DNA of 64,000 bases from Rhodobacteraceae bacterium SB2 (GTDB taxonomy: Bacteria > Pseudomonadota > Alphaproteobacteria > Rhodobacterales > Rhodobacteraceae), in the NCBI GenBank assembly GCA_001642945.1, contig LGRT01000013.1:1-64000 (forward strand), in the 5' to 3' direction. Positions 25,335-33,661 of this stretch are shown here, piece after piece. The notes under the pieces were generated by a model. It searched no databases. It saw only the letters and a program-made list of their open reading frames with translations, and was not told the origin of the DNA. Every line of letters starts with the position of its first letter. Position 1 is the first letter of the stretch. The translations under genes were made by a program, and so were the position numbers.

Positions 25335-25698
25335 ATTGCATTTCACAAACATTTTTTTTAACCCGATAGAACAAGCTAAGAATGCAATTTTCTTACGTAA
25401 GAAAAATATTTAGAAATTGGTAATTTTATCGGGTGTAAACGCGTAAATGGCCGTAATATTAGCGATAGATACAAACCAAAATATAAATATCCGCGCGCTG
25501 AGAAGGCCCCCATTTGGGTGTTTCACACCAATGAAACAGCCATTACGCTCTATCGTTTTTTTGAAAAAATTCGCGATGATGATTTGGGAGGTTGCCCGCT
25601 AAATACAGAAATAATTATTCTCAGTCTTGGCGCGGGGTTAAACTATTACGGCACTCAAAACCGCATTCTGATATGTTTATCAACACCCATAAATTTTT
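25335..25698. other. Gap between zur promoter and the DUF1415 gene
   Basis: About 360 bases with no supportable gene. A rightward frame at 25518-25865 has no ribosome site and overlaps the DUF1415 gene, so I treat it as chance. An 18-bp perfect palindrome is described separately. Confidence 0.5.
25388..25405. promoter_or_regulatory. 18-bp perfect palindrome
   Basis: TTTTCTTAC followed directly by its reverse complement GTAAGAAAA, about 100 bases upstream of zur. Its CTTAC/GTAAG arms recur with a 7-base spacer near 26836-26852 and 36865-36880. It could be an operator, or a weak bidirectional terminator given the A/T tails. Confidence 0.4.
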
Positions 25699-26274
25699 CT
25701 ATTTCCCCCAAGGACAAAGAGCTTCAACCTGTTTACGGCCCAATTTATTCAATGTTTTTATGTTTTCTATGTAAATCTTCTCAGGCTCTGCAACATGGAC
25801 CAGGGCCCTACTCAATTGATCTTGCCGCAGAAGATGTATGGTTGGATAGGGAGCGCGGTTGGTAAATTGGCTAAGATCATCCGCAGGCACCCCCTCGAAT
25901 TGATATCGGGGATGAAAAGAGGCCAATTGCACATGCTCTATCAGATCTGCTTGCTCTAATAATTGCTGAAACCAATCCAGTAAATCAAGGTAATCATCAA
26001 ATATTTCAAGGCCTTGGGTAAACATAAGTAGGCTCGTGGCAATGTCATTTTCGTCAGCCTCAAGCAAGCGCTCTAATTCAGTCACAAAAAACTGTTTTAA
26101 ATCTGCGTCCCCGGTGGCATCGCAAATAGCATAATACACTTGATCTTGGGCTATGACTCCAGAAGAAAACGGGCATAAATTCAAACCTACCACCATTTGA
26201 TCAAGCCATTGACGGGTGTTTTTGATGATATCTTGATGCGCTACAGAGGCGGCTTTCGGGTCAAACTTATTGAT
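25699..26274 (-). CDS. DUF1415 family protein with apparent ATC start
   Basis: Cytoplasmic protein of the DUF1415 family, with Gly-Leu-Asn-Leu-Cys-Pro-Phe near the N-terminus, a Ser-Phe-His-Pro-x-Tyr-Gln-Phe motif and a C-terminal Thr-Leu-x-x-Leu-Gly-Arg. The first ATG is at 26196, but the family similarity runs upstream of it (Thr-Arg-Gln-Trp-Leu-Asp-Gln precedes that Met). The frame stays open to a stop at 26287-26289 with no ATG, GTG or TTG. An ideal AAAGGAG site lies seven bases before an in-frame ATC at 26274, giving a 191-residue protein of normal length. So either a rare ATC start or a mutated start codon. Function of the family is unknown. Confidence 0.7.
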   Translation of the reverse strand: MNKFDPKAASVAHQDIIKNTRQWLDQMVVGLNLCPFSSGVIAQDQVYYAICDATGDADLKQFFVTELERLLEADENDIATSLLMFTQGLEIFDDYLDLLDWFQQLLEQADLIEHVQLASFHPRYQFEGVPADDLSQFTNRAPYPTIHLLRQDQLSRALVHVAEPEKIYIENIKTLNKLGRKQVEALCPWGK

Positions 26275-26835
26275 GCCAAGGCTCCTTTAATCTGCCAAAT
26301 TCACGCGTGTTATATATATATCTTTAGATCATGTCCTTGTGGAAGTGGTCATTTAATTTGCGGCAAACCTGCCTGTCGGCCGCGCGGCTTTCGCTTCAAT
26401 TGAAAGCAACCTAACTATCCCAACCAATCCAAGCACCGTTTCATGATTGCAAAAAAGCTGCTTTAACCTGAACTGGATTGCGCCCAGCGCCGATCACAAT
26501 GTTTCTAAAAGGCAGGTATGGTTCAGATGTATGATTTCAACCATGAGACCATGCGCCAAATGGATGAGCATTATATCTGACAAATTGAAAAACAGGCTTG
26601 ATAGGGTTCATAGACCAAGCAGGCTACCTAAACAGGTGACCCCCCTACTGTATTTAAACAGCCATAGGCTCACATTTTCAGGCAGGAACAGCGCTTTATG
26701 CTCGAAGAGGTATACGGGGATTGCATGCATTGCTGTGCTTCCAAGTGGAATGACCCTATTCGCGGGGGCTTGACGCAGGTCCGATCAGCTGTGGCTCGTA
26801 CCTTTCGAACTATAAGCGTATTTTATAAACTTTTT

Positions 26836-26852
26836 CTTACATAAATGGTAAG
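26836..26852. promoter_or_regulatory. Operator-like dyad CTTAC-N7-GTAAG upstream of the TRAP operon
   Basis: Perfect five-base arms with a 7-base AT-rich spacer, about 85 bases before the first gene of the TRAP operon. The same arms and spacing occur at 36865-36881 before the aldehyde dehydrogenase gene (last base differs). Confidence 0.45.
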
Positions 26853-26870
26853 TATTTTTCAAATTAAACC

Positions 26871-26893
26871 GCTTGCATAAATTTTGTGTAAGC
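26871..26893. promoter_or_regulatory. Second operator-like dyad upstream of the TRAP operon
   Basis: GCTTGCA and TGTAAGC arms (six of seven bases complementary) with a 9-base spacer, ending about 45 bases before the start at 26938. It begins like the dyad at 26836 (CTTrCATAAAT), so two related sites may bind the same regulator. Confidence 0.4.
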
Positions 26894-26937
26894 ATTTCTA
26901 TATATACGAACCATTTCTAACTGGAGCACATCATTCA

Positions 26938-27123
26938 ATGTCACTTTATCTATCTGCCGCATTCTTGGCCATATTCGCGTTGAATGTCGCCTTGGGGTCG
27001 ATAGATGGCCCAGTTTTCTTATCCGATGTCGGAGAGATGATGGTTCTGTTAGCCGCGTCAGCGGTTTTCGTCGTTGCAATTCTTAATAAAGAATCCAGCC
27101 GGAAAAGTAATGAAGACGGCTGA
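26938..27123 (+). CDS. Small two-segment membrane protein ahead of the TRAP genes
   Basis: Protein of 61 residues with two hydrophobic segments (about 3-20 and 32-50) and a charged C-terminal tail (Lys-Glu-Ser-Ser-Arg-Lys). The ATG at 26938 has a GGAG ribosome site nine bases upstream. Its stop lies 25 bases before the TTG start of the binding protein, so it is the first gene of the TRAP operon. No family is recognised. It may be a small accessory membrane protein of the transporter. Confidence 0.55.
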   Translation: MSLYLSAAFLAIFALNVALGSIDGPVFLSDVGEMMVLLAASAVFVVAILNKESSRKSNEDG

Positions 27124-27148
27124 TAATCCAAACAAGGGAGGGTTTGTT

Positions 27149-28294
27149 TTGACAAAAGACTATAAAGCACTGAAATCGGCCGAGCGCCGCAATTTCTTAA
27201 AACTGGCCGGTTCTGGCAGTTTCACGGCCGCAATGGTGGCCGGCGGGGCGGGTATGCTCTGGTCAACGGAAGCAATTGCCCAAACGGCCAAAGAGGAAAA
27301 AGAGCGGGAAGCCGCCGCCGATCACATTATGACGATCGCCACCGCCTATATTTTGGGCGCATCACGCAGCTATCCGATTATGCAGTTGGATCTCAAAGAA
27401 AATATCCAAAACGCGACCAATGGCAAAGTTTACGTCAAACTGGCCGCTGGTGGCCAGCTGGGCGCCGGTGGCGCGCTGGTTCAAAAGGTTCAAAGCGGCA
27501 CGATCCAAGCTGCGCAGCACTCGCTTTCAAACTTTGCGCCTTTTGCTCCGACGGTTGATTTGATCAATATGCCATATCTTTGTGGTTCAAATCAGCGTTT
27601 CACGAACCTTGTGGGATCTGAATTCTGGAAAAGCAATGTCGAACCAAAGGTCGAGGAAAATGGCTTTAAGCCGCTATATTACGTGAATATCGATCCGCGG
27701 GTCGTTGCGGTGCGCAAAGGCGGCAATGCGGTTCTCACGCCCTCTGATCTGAGTGGTGTAAAATTCCGCGTTCCCGGCTCTAAAATGCTTCAGCAATATT
27801 ACCGTATGGTTGGCGCAAACCCAACACCGGTTGCTTGGGGTGAAACGCCTTCTGCGATCAAGCAAGGAGTTGCGGATGCGCTGGACCCTTCTGTGGGCGC
27901 GCTTTACGTGTTTGGGTTCAAGGATATCTTAAGCCATGTAACCTTCACGCAGGCGGTTCCAGATGCACAAGTCTATTCTTGTAACTTGGAATGGTTCAAC
28001 GCCTTGCCAAGCGATGTACAAGAGGGCGTGTTATGGGGGTCAGATATGACGCGACACCAGAACCTTTCAAAAGTTCCATCAGCGCGGGAATTTGCCATGT
28101 CTGAACTGATCAAATCAGGCGTCACATTCCACAACCTCAGCACTGATCAGCTGGCCGAGTGGGAAGCTGCTGGCGGCTATCAGCGCCCAGAATGGGATGA
28201 ATTCAAAGTCGAACTCGCAGGCTCAATGGATAACTTTGCAAAGCTTGAAGAAGCTGCAGGCATTCAGGGCAAATATTACGTGCACGACGCCTAG
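27149..28294 (+). CDS. TRAP transporter solute-binding protein (DctP family, Tat-exported)
   Basis: Periplasmic binding protein of about 381 residues. I chose the TTG at 27149, six bases after a GGGAGGG ribosome site. ATGs at 27074 and 27110 lie inside or at the end of the preceding gene. A twin-arginine signal (Glu-Arg-Arg-Asn-Phe-Leu-Lys) near residues 13-19 and a hydrophobic stretch indicate export in folded form. The DctP fold with the conserved Arg-binding region for a carboxylate follows. The ligand is probably a dicarboxylate, given the downstream succinate dehydrogenase- and fumarase-like genes. Confidence 0.88.
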   Translation: MTKDYKALKSAERRNFLKLAGSGSFTAAMVAGGAGMLWSTEAIAQTAKEEKEREAAADHIMTIATAYILGASRSYPIMQLDLKENIQNATNGKVYVKLAAGGQLGAGGALVQKVQSGTIQAAQHSLSNFAPFAPTVDLINMPYLCGSNQRFTNLVGSEFWKSNVEPKVEENGFKPLYYVNIDPRVVAVRKGGNAVLTPSDLSGVKFRVPGSKMLQQYYRMVGANPTPVAWGETPSAIKQGVADALDPSVGALYVFGFKDILSHVTFTQAVPDAQVYSCNLEWFNALPSDVQEGVLWGSDMTRHQNLSKVPSAREFAMSELIKSGVTFHNLSTDQLAEWEAAGGYQRPEWDEFKVELAGSMDNFAKLEEAAGIQGKYYVHDA

Positions 28295-28303
28295 TTCCTC
28301 CGA

Positions 28304-28327
28304 GGGGCGCTCCTTAGGGAGCGCCCT
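28304..28327 (+). terminator. Intercistronic hairpin after the TRAP binding protein
   Basis: Nine perfect GC-rich base pairs plus a G-U pair close a TTAG loop ten bases after the binding-protein stop. No T-run follows, so it is more likely an mRNA-stabilising or attenuating hairpin that keeps the binding protein more abundant than the membrane subunits. Confidence 0.6.
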
Positions 28328-28406
28328 GAAATCTTCAGCCACTTGGCTGTAACGCTGGCCGCGCTTGATCTGCGCAGATGCAACTGACCCTTTCAACAGG
28401 ATAAAA

Positions 28407-28919
28407 ATGCAGTTCTTTCGAAATATCGATGAAAATGCCGAACGCTGGGCGCTATTGACCTTATACGTGATGCTGGTTCTGACGATGGCGATTGAAGTCT
28501 TGCGGCGTGAAATCTTTGCCTATTCTTCGATCTGGGGCGAAGAAATCGTGCGCTACAGTTTCATTTATTTGGCGTGGGTCGGCGCCGCCGTTGCTGTCAA
28601 AGAGCGGGGTCATATCCGCATTGATGTTATCCTGCATTATCTCGGCAATCGCGGCAAAGCGTTGATTTATATTTTTGGGGATATGGTGATGATCGTGGTC
28701 GCTGTTATTGCGCTGTATTGGTCATTTGAAACGGTACATGTGTCCTGGAAATTCGGCTCGGTCAGCCATGGACTACGGATATCGATGGTCTGGTTCCTGA
28801 TGGCGGTTCCAACAGGTTTTAGTCTGGTGATTTGGCGTCTTATTCAATCTTTATTGCGCGACATGCGCAGCCTTCGCAGCGGCACGCCCGTTTATGAAGG
28901 CGATACGTTGTTCGATTAA
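28407..28919 (+). CDS. TRAP transporter small permease (DctQ family)
   Basis: Inner-membrane protein of 170 residues with four hydrophobic segments and the conserved Trp-Gly-Glu-Glu-x-x-Arg motif near residue 43 of DctQ proteins. The ATG at 28407 has an AGGA site. The earlier ATG at 28365 has none. It couples with the large subunit encoded 12 bases downstream to form a sodium- or proton-driven importer. Confidence 0.88.
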   Translation: MQFFRNIDENAERWALLTLYVMLVLTMAIEVLRREIFAYSSIWGEEIVRYSFIYLAWVGAAVAVKERGHIRIDVILHYLGNRGKALIYIFGDMVMIVVAVIALYWSFETVHVSWKFGSVSHGLRISMVWFLMAVPTGFSLVIWRLIQSLLRDMRSLRSGTPVYEGDTLFD

Positions 28920-28931
28920 GGGGGCCGCGCC

Positions 28932-30263
28932 ATGCTGTTTACCGGAATGCAAGAACAGATTGTGGAATTGGGTTGGGATTTTTATCTGCCCGTGATGCTA
29001 TTTGTATGTTTGATTGCTTTGGCAGTTCCCGTCTGGGCCGCCATTGGTTCTGCGGCAATCTTAATGCTGGTTTTGTCAGGAGATTTACCGCTTAATCTGA
29101 TTGGCGAAAGCCTCTTTACGGGCATTGATGCATTCGCTTTGACGGCCGTGCCTTTGTTCATTCTAACGGGGGATGTGCTGGTGCGCACCGGGCTGAGCCG
29201 GAAATTCTTAGATGTTGCCGACGCCTTGACGCAATTTGCAAAAGGTGGATTCGGCTCAGCCACAGTGCTGGTATGCGGTATGTTTGCGGCCATTTCTGGC
29301 TCAGACGCTGCAGGCGCCGCTGCCGTAGGCCGAATGACGATCGCGCGATTGGTTGAAAGCGGTTATCCACGCCCTTATGCCTGCGCGCTGGTCGCTGCCG
29401 GGGCTTGTACGGGGATTTTGATCCCTCCGTCCATCGCCTATATCATTATCGGGCTTGTTCTGGGGATATCCGCCTCCACCTTATTTCTTGCAGCTTTAAT
29501 ACCGGGTTTGGCTATCCTCTTTTCTATCTTGACCACCAATCTGGTGGTGAACCGCATCTACGGATATGAAGGCGGAGGAAATCTGTCGGCCCGAGCCTAT
29601 TTTTTAAATTTGGGAAGATCCTTGGGATCGGGTTGGTACGCGTTTATCGTGCCCGGTATCATTTTTTACGGTATTTTTTCAGGGCGTCTTACACCCACCG
29701 AAGCTGGAGCCACCGCGGTTGTGGTAACCATCACAATGGGCTTCATACTGCGCAGCTTAACGCTTGCCGATTTTCCAGCGATGTTGATCGGATCAGCAAA
29801 GGTGAATGGGGTGATCTTACCCATTATTGCGTTCTCGGCACCCTTGGCCGAAGCGCTGGCAATCATGGGTGTTCCGCAAGGGTTTGTGTATTCTGTCACC
29901 TCACTTACCGAAAATCCTGCTTTGCTCATCTTATTGATGATCGCAATATTGGTGGCGGCGGGCTGCGTCATGGAAACCACGCCCAACATCGTGATCCTTG
30001 CGCCTATTTTGAAACCCTTGGCCGATGATATAGGAATGAATGAGATCCAGTTCTGCATCATGATGATCACAGCGCTTGGGGTTGGCTTCATCACGCCGCC
30101 ACTAGGGCTGAACCTATTCGTTGTTTCCGGAATTACCGGCGAATCAATTCTCAGAATTGCAAGCCGCGCGGTGCCGTTTGTATTTTTCATGCTGCTGGTT
30201 GTGTTACTAATCGCTTATGTGCCCGCGATCTCTACAACGCTGCTTCCAGATATTTATAAGTAG
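28932..30263 (+). CDS. TRAP transporter large permease (DctM family)
   Basis: Inner-membrane protein of 443 residues with about 12 membrane segments and the Gly-rich motifs of DctM (for example Gly-Ser-Asp-Ala-Ala-Gly-Ala near 120 and a Pro-Pro-Ser motif near 163). It carries out ion-coupled uptake of the ligand delivered by the Tat-exported binding protein. The next gene is 231 bases away. Confidence 0.92.
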   Translation: MLFTGMQEQIVELGWDFYLPVMLFVCLIALAVPVWAAIGSAAILMLVLSGDLPLNLIGESLFTGIDAFALTAVPLFILTGDVLVRTGLSRKFLDVADALTQFAKGGFGSATVLVCGMFAAISGSDAAGAAAVGRMTIARLVESGYPRPYACALVAAGACTGILIPPSIAYIIIGLVLGISASTLFLAALIPGLAILFSILTTNLVVNRIYGYEGGGNLSARAYFLNLGRSLGSGWYAFIVPGIIFYGIFSGRLTPTEAGATAVVVTITMGFILRSLTLADFPAMLIGSAKVNGVILPIIAFSAPLAEALAIMGVPQGFVYSVTSLTENPALLILLMIAILVAAGCVMETTPNIVILAPILKPLADDIGMNEIQFCIMMITALGVGFITPPLGLNLFVVSGITGESILRIASRAVPFVFFMLLVVLLIAYVPAISTTLLPDIYK

Positions 30264-30494
30264 GTCGGATGCGAAGCATGATATCTCAAAAATATCTAAA
30301 ACAGCGCTTGCTGCGGGATGAACCCGCGACAAAGCGCAGAGCTTGTGACAACTCTTTGGCCGGCTTCACCGCGTCTTTCACCATCCTTGTTTTGCGGAGG
30401 TGATGGAACAGGCAAGTAAGAATTTATCGCTTTTTGTGGCCAATACGCGTAATTTCAACATCAGAAACTGCAACCAGAACATCTTGAGGGTGCC

Positions 30495-31232
30495 TTGCAA
30501 CAGACAGATATAAATACTCTTCAAGTCACGGTTCAGCGCGGCACCCATGACGCCCCGCAGGATGAAATATTTCAAGTCCCCGCCTATGAAAATCAAACAA
30601 TCCTGGATGTTGTTTCATGGATCCAACATTATGCGGATCCAAGTTTGACCTATCGCTTTGCCTGCCGCGTGGGCATGTGTGGCAGCTGCGCCATGATGGT
30701 GAATGGAGAGCCACGATGGGCGTGTCGAACGCATGTCAACAAAGTGCTTGATAAAAATAAAATGCATATTGCTCCGCTTCGAAACCTGCCCGTGATTAAA
30801 GATCTTGCGGTTGATATGGATCCGTTTTTTGATAAATGGATACAGGCCGAAGGCAAGCATCATCCAACACAAACCCGAAACGATCCCATTGCGCCTGTGC
30901 AGCCTGAAACGGCCGCGCGTGTCGAGGCGAATGCGGGCATCGAATGTATAAATTGTTCAATTTGTTATGCCGCCTGCGATACGGTGGCTGGAAATCCTGA
31001 TTATCTGGGACCGGCCGCCTTGCAGCGGGCATGGACCGTGTTCAATGATGCTAAGAATGAAAGCAAACAGGTGATTTTAGACGCGGTCTCTGGCGCATCG
31101 GGCTGTCACAACTGCCATTCGATGGGAAGTTGCACGCATTATTGCCCAAATGACCTTGATCCAATGTCTGCAATCAGTGGTTTAAAGCGCGAAACCGCCA
31201 AGGCTTTTTTCAAAGGACGCACAAATGCTTGA
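30495..31232 (+). CDS. Succinate dehydrogenase/fumarate reductase-like iron-sulfur subunit
   Basis: Peripheral membrane electron-transfer subunit of 245 residues with all three cluster motifs. The 2Fe-2S ligands are Cys57, 62, 65 and 77. The 4Fe-4S/3Fe-4S set is Cys151, 154, 157, 161, 207, 213 and 217, with an extra Cys204. Cys161 is followed by Asp instead of the usual Pro. The start is a TTG at 30495 with a GAGGG site four bases upstream. It overlaps the next gene by eight bases. Together with the next three genes it forms a complete complex II-like enzyme distinct from the housekeeping one, which is not in this window. Confidence 0.85.
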   Translation: MQQTDINTLQVTVQRGTHDAPQDEIFQVPAYENQTILDVVSWIQHYADPSLTYRFACRVGMCGSCAMMVNGEPRWACRTHVNKVLDKNKMHIAPLRNLPVIKDLAVDMDPFFDKWIQAEGKHHPTQTRNDPIAPVQPETAARVEANAGIECINCSICYAACDTVAGNPDYLGPAALQRAWTVFNDAKNESKQVILDAVSGASGCHNCHSMGSCTHYCPNDLDPMSAISGLKRETAKAFFKGRTNA

Positions 31233-31557
31233 TCTAAAGCTCTACATGGCGCAGCGGATCAGCGCGATGATCATGGGCCCTTTGGTTTTGGGGCATCTGG
31301 CCGTGATGATTTACGCCATTCAAGGGGGTCTGAGCAGCGCAGAAATCTTATCGCGGACGCAAGGCTCAATATTCTGGTTTGTCTTTTATGGAACATTTGT
31401 GATTGCCGTCTCTGTTCACGCTGCCATTGGAATGCGCGTTATTATGCATGAGTGGTTAGGGCTAAAAGGCGTTACTTTACCGCTGTTCACATGGTCGCTT
31501 TGTTTGATTTTGTTATTTATGGGGGCGCGCGCTGTAACGGCCGTGACATTGCTATGA
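31225..31557 (+). CDS. Complex II-like membrane anchor subunit 1
   Basis: Membrane protein of 110 residues with three hydrophobic segments. An Arg-Ile-Ser near the start, a His in the first segment (His24) and Val-His-Ala near residue 65 are candidate haem b ligands, as in succinate dehydrogenase/fumarate reductase anchors. It overlaps the iron-sulfur gene and ends ATGA-coupled with the second anchor. Confidence 0.75.
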   Translation: MLDLKLYMAQRISAMIMGPLVLGHLAVMIYAIQGGLSSAEILSRTQGSIFWFVFYGTFVIAVSVHAAIGMRVIMHEWLGLKGVTLPLFTWSLCLILLFMGARAVTAVTLL

Positions 31558-31895
31558 AGGCGCCTGCGCGGGCGCATCCGCTCTGGCTGGCCTTCATGCT
31601 GCATAGGCTTTCTGGTTTGGCACTGGCCTTGTTTTTACCGGCGCATTTCTGGCTATTATCGCTGGCACTCACGCAGCCGCAGCGGTTGGATTCATTTTTG
31701 CAGTTTGCAGAAAATCCAATCGTAAAAATTGCTGAATTTGGTCTGGTGTTGCTTTTATCAGTGCACATATTTGGCGGCTTGCGCCTTTTAGCACTCGAAT
31801 TTATGCCTTGGAGCCACAGCCAGAAAACGCTTGCCGCCGGCGCGGTGGGCCTGTCGCTATTCATTTCCACCATATTTTTATTGCAGGCCCTATAA
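31554..31895 (+). CDS. Complex II-like membrane anchor subunit 2
   Basis: Membrane protein of 113 residues with three hydrophobic segments and a His-Arg-Leu-Ser-Gly motif near residue 17, typical of the SdhC quinone site. Later residues Pro-Ala-His and Ser-Val-His supply possible haem ligands. The ATG at 31554 overlaps the previous stop. The frame open from 31452 lies inside anchor 1 and is rejected. Confidence 0.78.
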   Translation: MKAPARAHPLWLAFMLHRLSGLALALFLPAHFWLLSLALTQPQRLDSFLQFAENPIVKIAEFGLVLLLSVHIFGGLRLLALEFMPWSHSQKTLAAGAVGLSLFISTIFLLQAL

Positions 31896-31897
31896 AC

Positions 31898-33661
31898 ATG
31901 CCCATGAAACCCAATATAGACCGCCATGACACGGATATTTTGATCTTAGGAACCGGCGGAGCAGGTCTGTTTGCTGCGCTGCACGCGCAACAATCAGCAC
32001 CGCCCGGCACCAAGATCACAATCGCCGTAAAAGGGCTGATTGGTAAATGCGGCTGCACCCGAATGGTCCAAGGTGGATATAATGTTGCGCTTGGCTATGG
32101 CGATACGGTTGAGCGCCATTTTATGGATACGATCAATGGCGGCAAATGGCTGCCCGATCAAGACATGGCGTGGCGGTTATGCGAGCAGGCCGTCGTGCGG
32201 GTACGCGAATTGGAAAACGAGATAGGCTGTTTTTTTGATCGTAATTTAGATGGCACGCTTCATCACAAAGCCTTTGCGGGACAAACGGCGGATCGCACCG
32301 TGCATAAGGGCGATTTGACGGGGATCGAGATTATCAACCGTTTGATGGAACAAGTTTTATCGCGCCCGATAGAACGGCTCCAGGAGCATCGCGCCATCGG
32401 GTTGATCCCCACGCCAGATGGGTCGGCTTTGGCAGGCGTTTTAATGATTGACATGCGCACAGGTGGCTTTCGGTTTGTGCGCGCGAAAACGGTATTGATG
32501 GCCACAGGCGGCGGTCCGACAATGTACAAATATCACACCCCATCCGGTGATAAAACGATGGATGGTTTGGCCATGGCGCTGCGCGCTGGTGTGCCCTTGC
32601 GCGATATGGAAATGGTGCAATTTCACCCTACTGGATTATTAGCGGGCGCGCATACGCGTATGACTGGAACCGTGCTGGAAGAAGGGTTGCGGGGCGCGGG
32701 TGGCCAATTGCTGACGCATGCAGGTCAGCGGTTTATGTTTGATTATGACGACCGAGGAGAGCGGGCAACGCGCGATGTGGTCAGCCGCGGCATTTACGCC
32801 GAAATGCGCAAAAACAACAACCCAGCCCAAGAAGGTGTGTTCATTTCGATGGCGCATCTTGGTCCAGATAATGTGCGCAAGAAATTTAAGGGCATGGTCA
32901 ATCGCTGTGCAGATAGCGGGTTTGATCTGGCCGCTGGAAAAGTCGAAGTTGTGCCCACCGCGCATTATTTCATGGGGGGTGTTGTGGTAGATGTTGACAC
33001 CCGCACCGCGTTGGAAGGCCTTTATGTGGCTGGTGAAGATGCAGGGGGCGCGCATGGCTCTAACCGATTGGGCGGGAATGGCGTGGCCAACTCTACGGTT
33101 TATGGCGGGATCGCGGGCGATATTATGGGGCAAGATATCCAGAAAATGGGGGCGCTGCGCCCAGCTGATGAGGATATTCTGGCCGCTGAGATCGAACGAG
33201 CCCGCCATCCGCTTACCCATGCCCCCGCGCCGGTCCAGCCTTTGCGTCAAAAACTGCAGGAAGCAATGTGGGAAGACGTCGGCGTGATGCGGACACAAGC
33301 GGGGATGACCCGCGGGCTGAAACGCATCGCCGAAATTTCAGACGAATTAATGGGTGTTGGCGTGGCCCCTGACAATCTGGCCTTTAACCTAACATGGCAT
33401 GATTGGCTAAACATGCGTTCCCTATGTGACGTCTCTGAAGCCATTGCCAAAGCCGGACTTGCGCGCGAAAACTCTCGCGGGGCGCATTTCCGCGAAGATT
33501 TCCCCGAACCTGGCGAAATGGACACGTCCTATTTTACCATCGCAAATGTAAAAGACGGTGCAGTCAATGTGACCCGGGCCCCCGTTGAATTCTCCATCGT
33601 TCGCCCAGGTGAAACCATCCTGCCTGACAGCGAACCCGAAACATTGGTAGCATCGCAATGA
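31898..33661 (+). CDS. Succinate dehydrogenase/fumarate reductase-like flavoprotein subunit
   Basis: Catalytic FAD subunit of about 587 residues. The FAD motif Gly-Thr-Gly-Gly-Ala-Gly is near residues 18-23. The His-Pro-Thr-Gly active-site motif and a Gly-Ser-Asn-Arg-Leu-Gly-Gly-Asn segment with substrate-binding Arg follow. The position of the FAD-linking His in typical SdhA (His-Thr-x-x-Ala-x-Gly-Gly) reads Cys-Thr-Arg-Met-Val-Gln-Gly-Gly here, so the flavin may not be covalently bound in the usual way. It oxidises succinate or an analogue, or reduces fumarate. Two bases follow the previous stop. Another ATG two codons downstream is also possible. Confidence 0.85.
   Translation: MPMKPNIDRHDTDILILGTGGAGLFAALHAQQSAPPGTKITIAVKGLIGKCGCTRMVQGGYNVALGYGDTVERHFMDTINGGKWLPDQDMAWRLCEQAVVRVRELENEIGCFFDRNLDGTLHHKAFAGQTADRTVHKGDLTGIEIINRLMEQVLSRPIERLQEHRAIGLIPTPDGSALAGVLMIDMRTGGFRFVRAKTVLMATGGGPTMYKYHTPSGDKTMDGLAMALRAGVPLRDMEMVQFHPTGLLAGAHTRMTGTVLEEGLRGAGGQLLTHAGQRFMFDYDDRGERATRDVVSRGIYAEMRKNNNPAQEGVFISMAHLGPDNVRKKFKGMVNRCADSGFDLAAGKVEVVPTAHYFMGGVVVDVDTRTALEGLYVAGEDAGGAHGSNRLGGNGVANSTVYGGIAGDIMGQDIQKMGALRPADEDILAAEIERARHPLTHAPAPVQPLRQKLQEAMWEDVGVMRTQAGMTRGLKRIAEISDELMGVGVAPDNLAFNLTWHDWLNMRSLCDVSEAIAKAGLARENSRGAHFREDFPEPGEMDTSYFTIANVKDGAVNVTRAPVEFSIVRPGETILPDSEPETLVASQ

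Larger units (their letters stand above)
26275..26937. other. Long regulatory gap before the TRAP operon
   Basis: About 660 bases without a convincing gene. The short rightward frame at 26447-26773 lacks a ribosome site and family resemblance. The last 110 bases are AT-rich and hold two dyads (26836-26852 and 26871-26893) just upstream of the TRAP-associated genes. Confidence 0.5.

Noticed and set aside
25518-25865. 115-codon rightward frame before the DUF1415 gene
   Set aside because: No ribosome site, overlaps the DUF1415 gene on the other strand and no recognisable motif.
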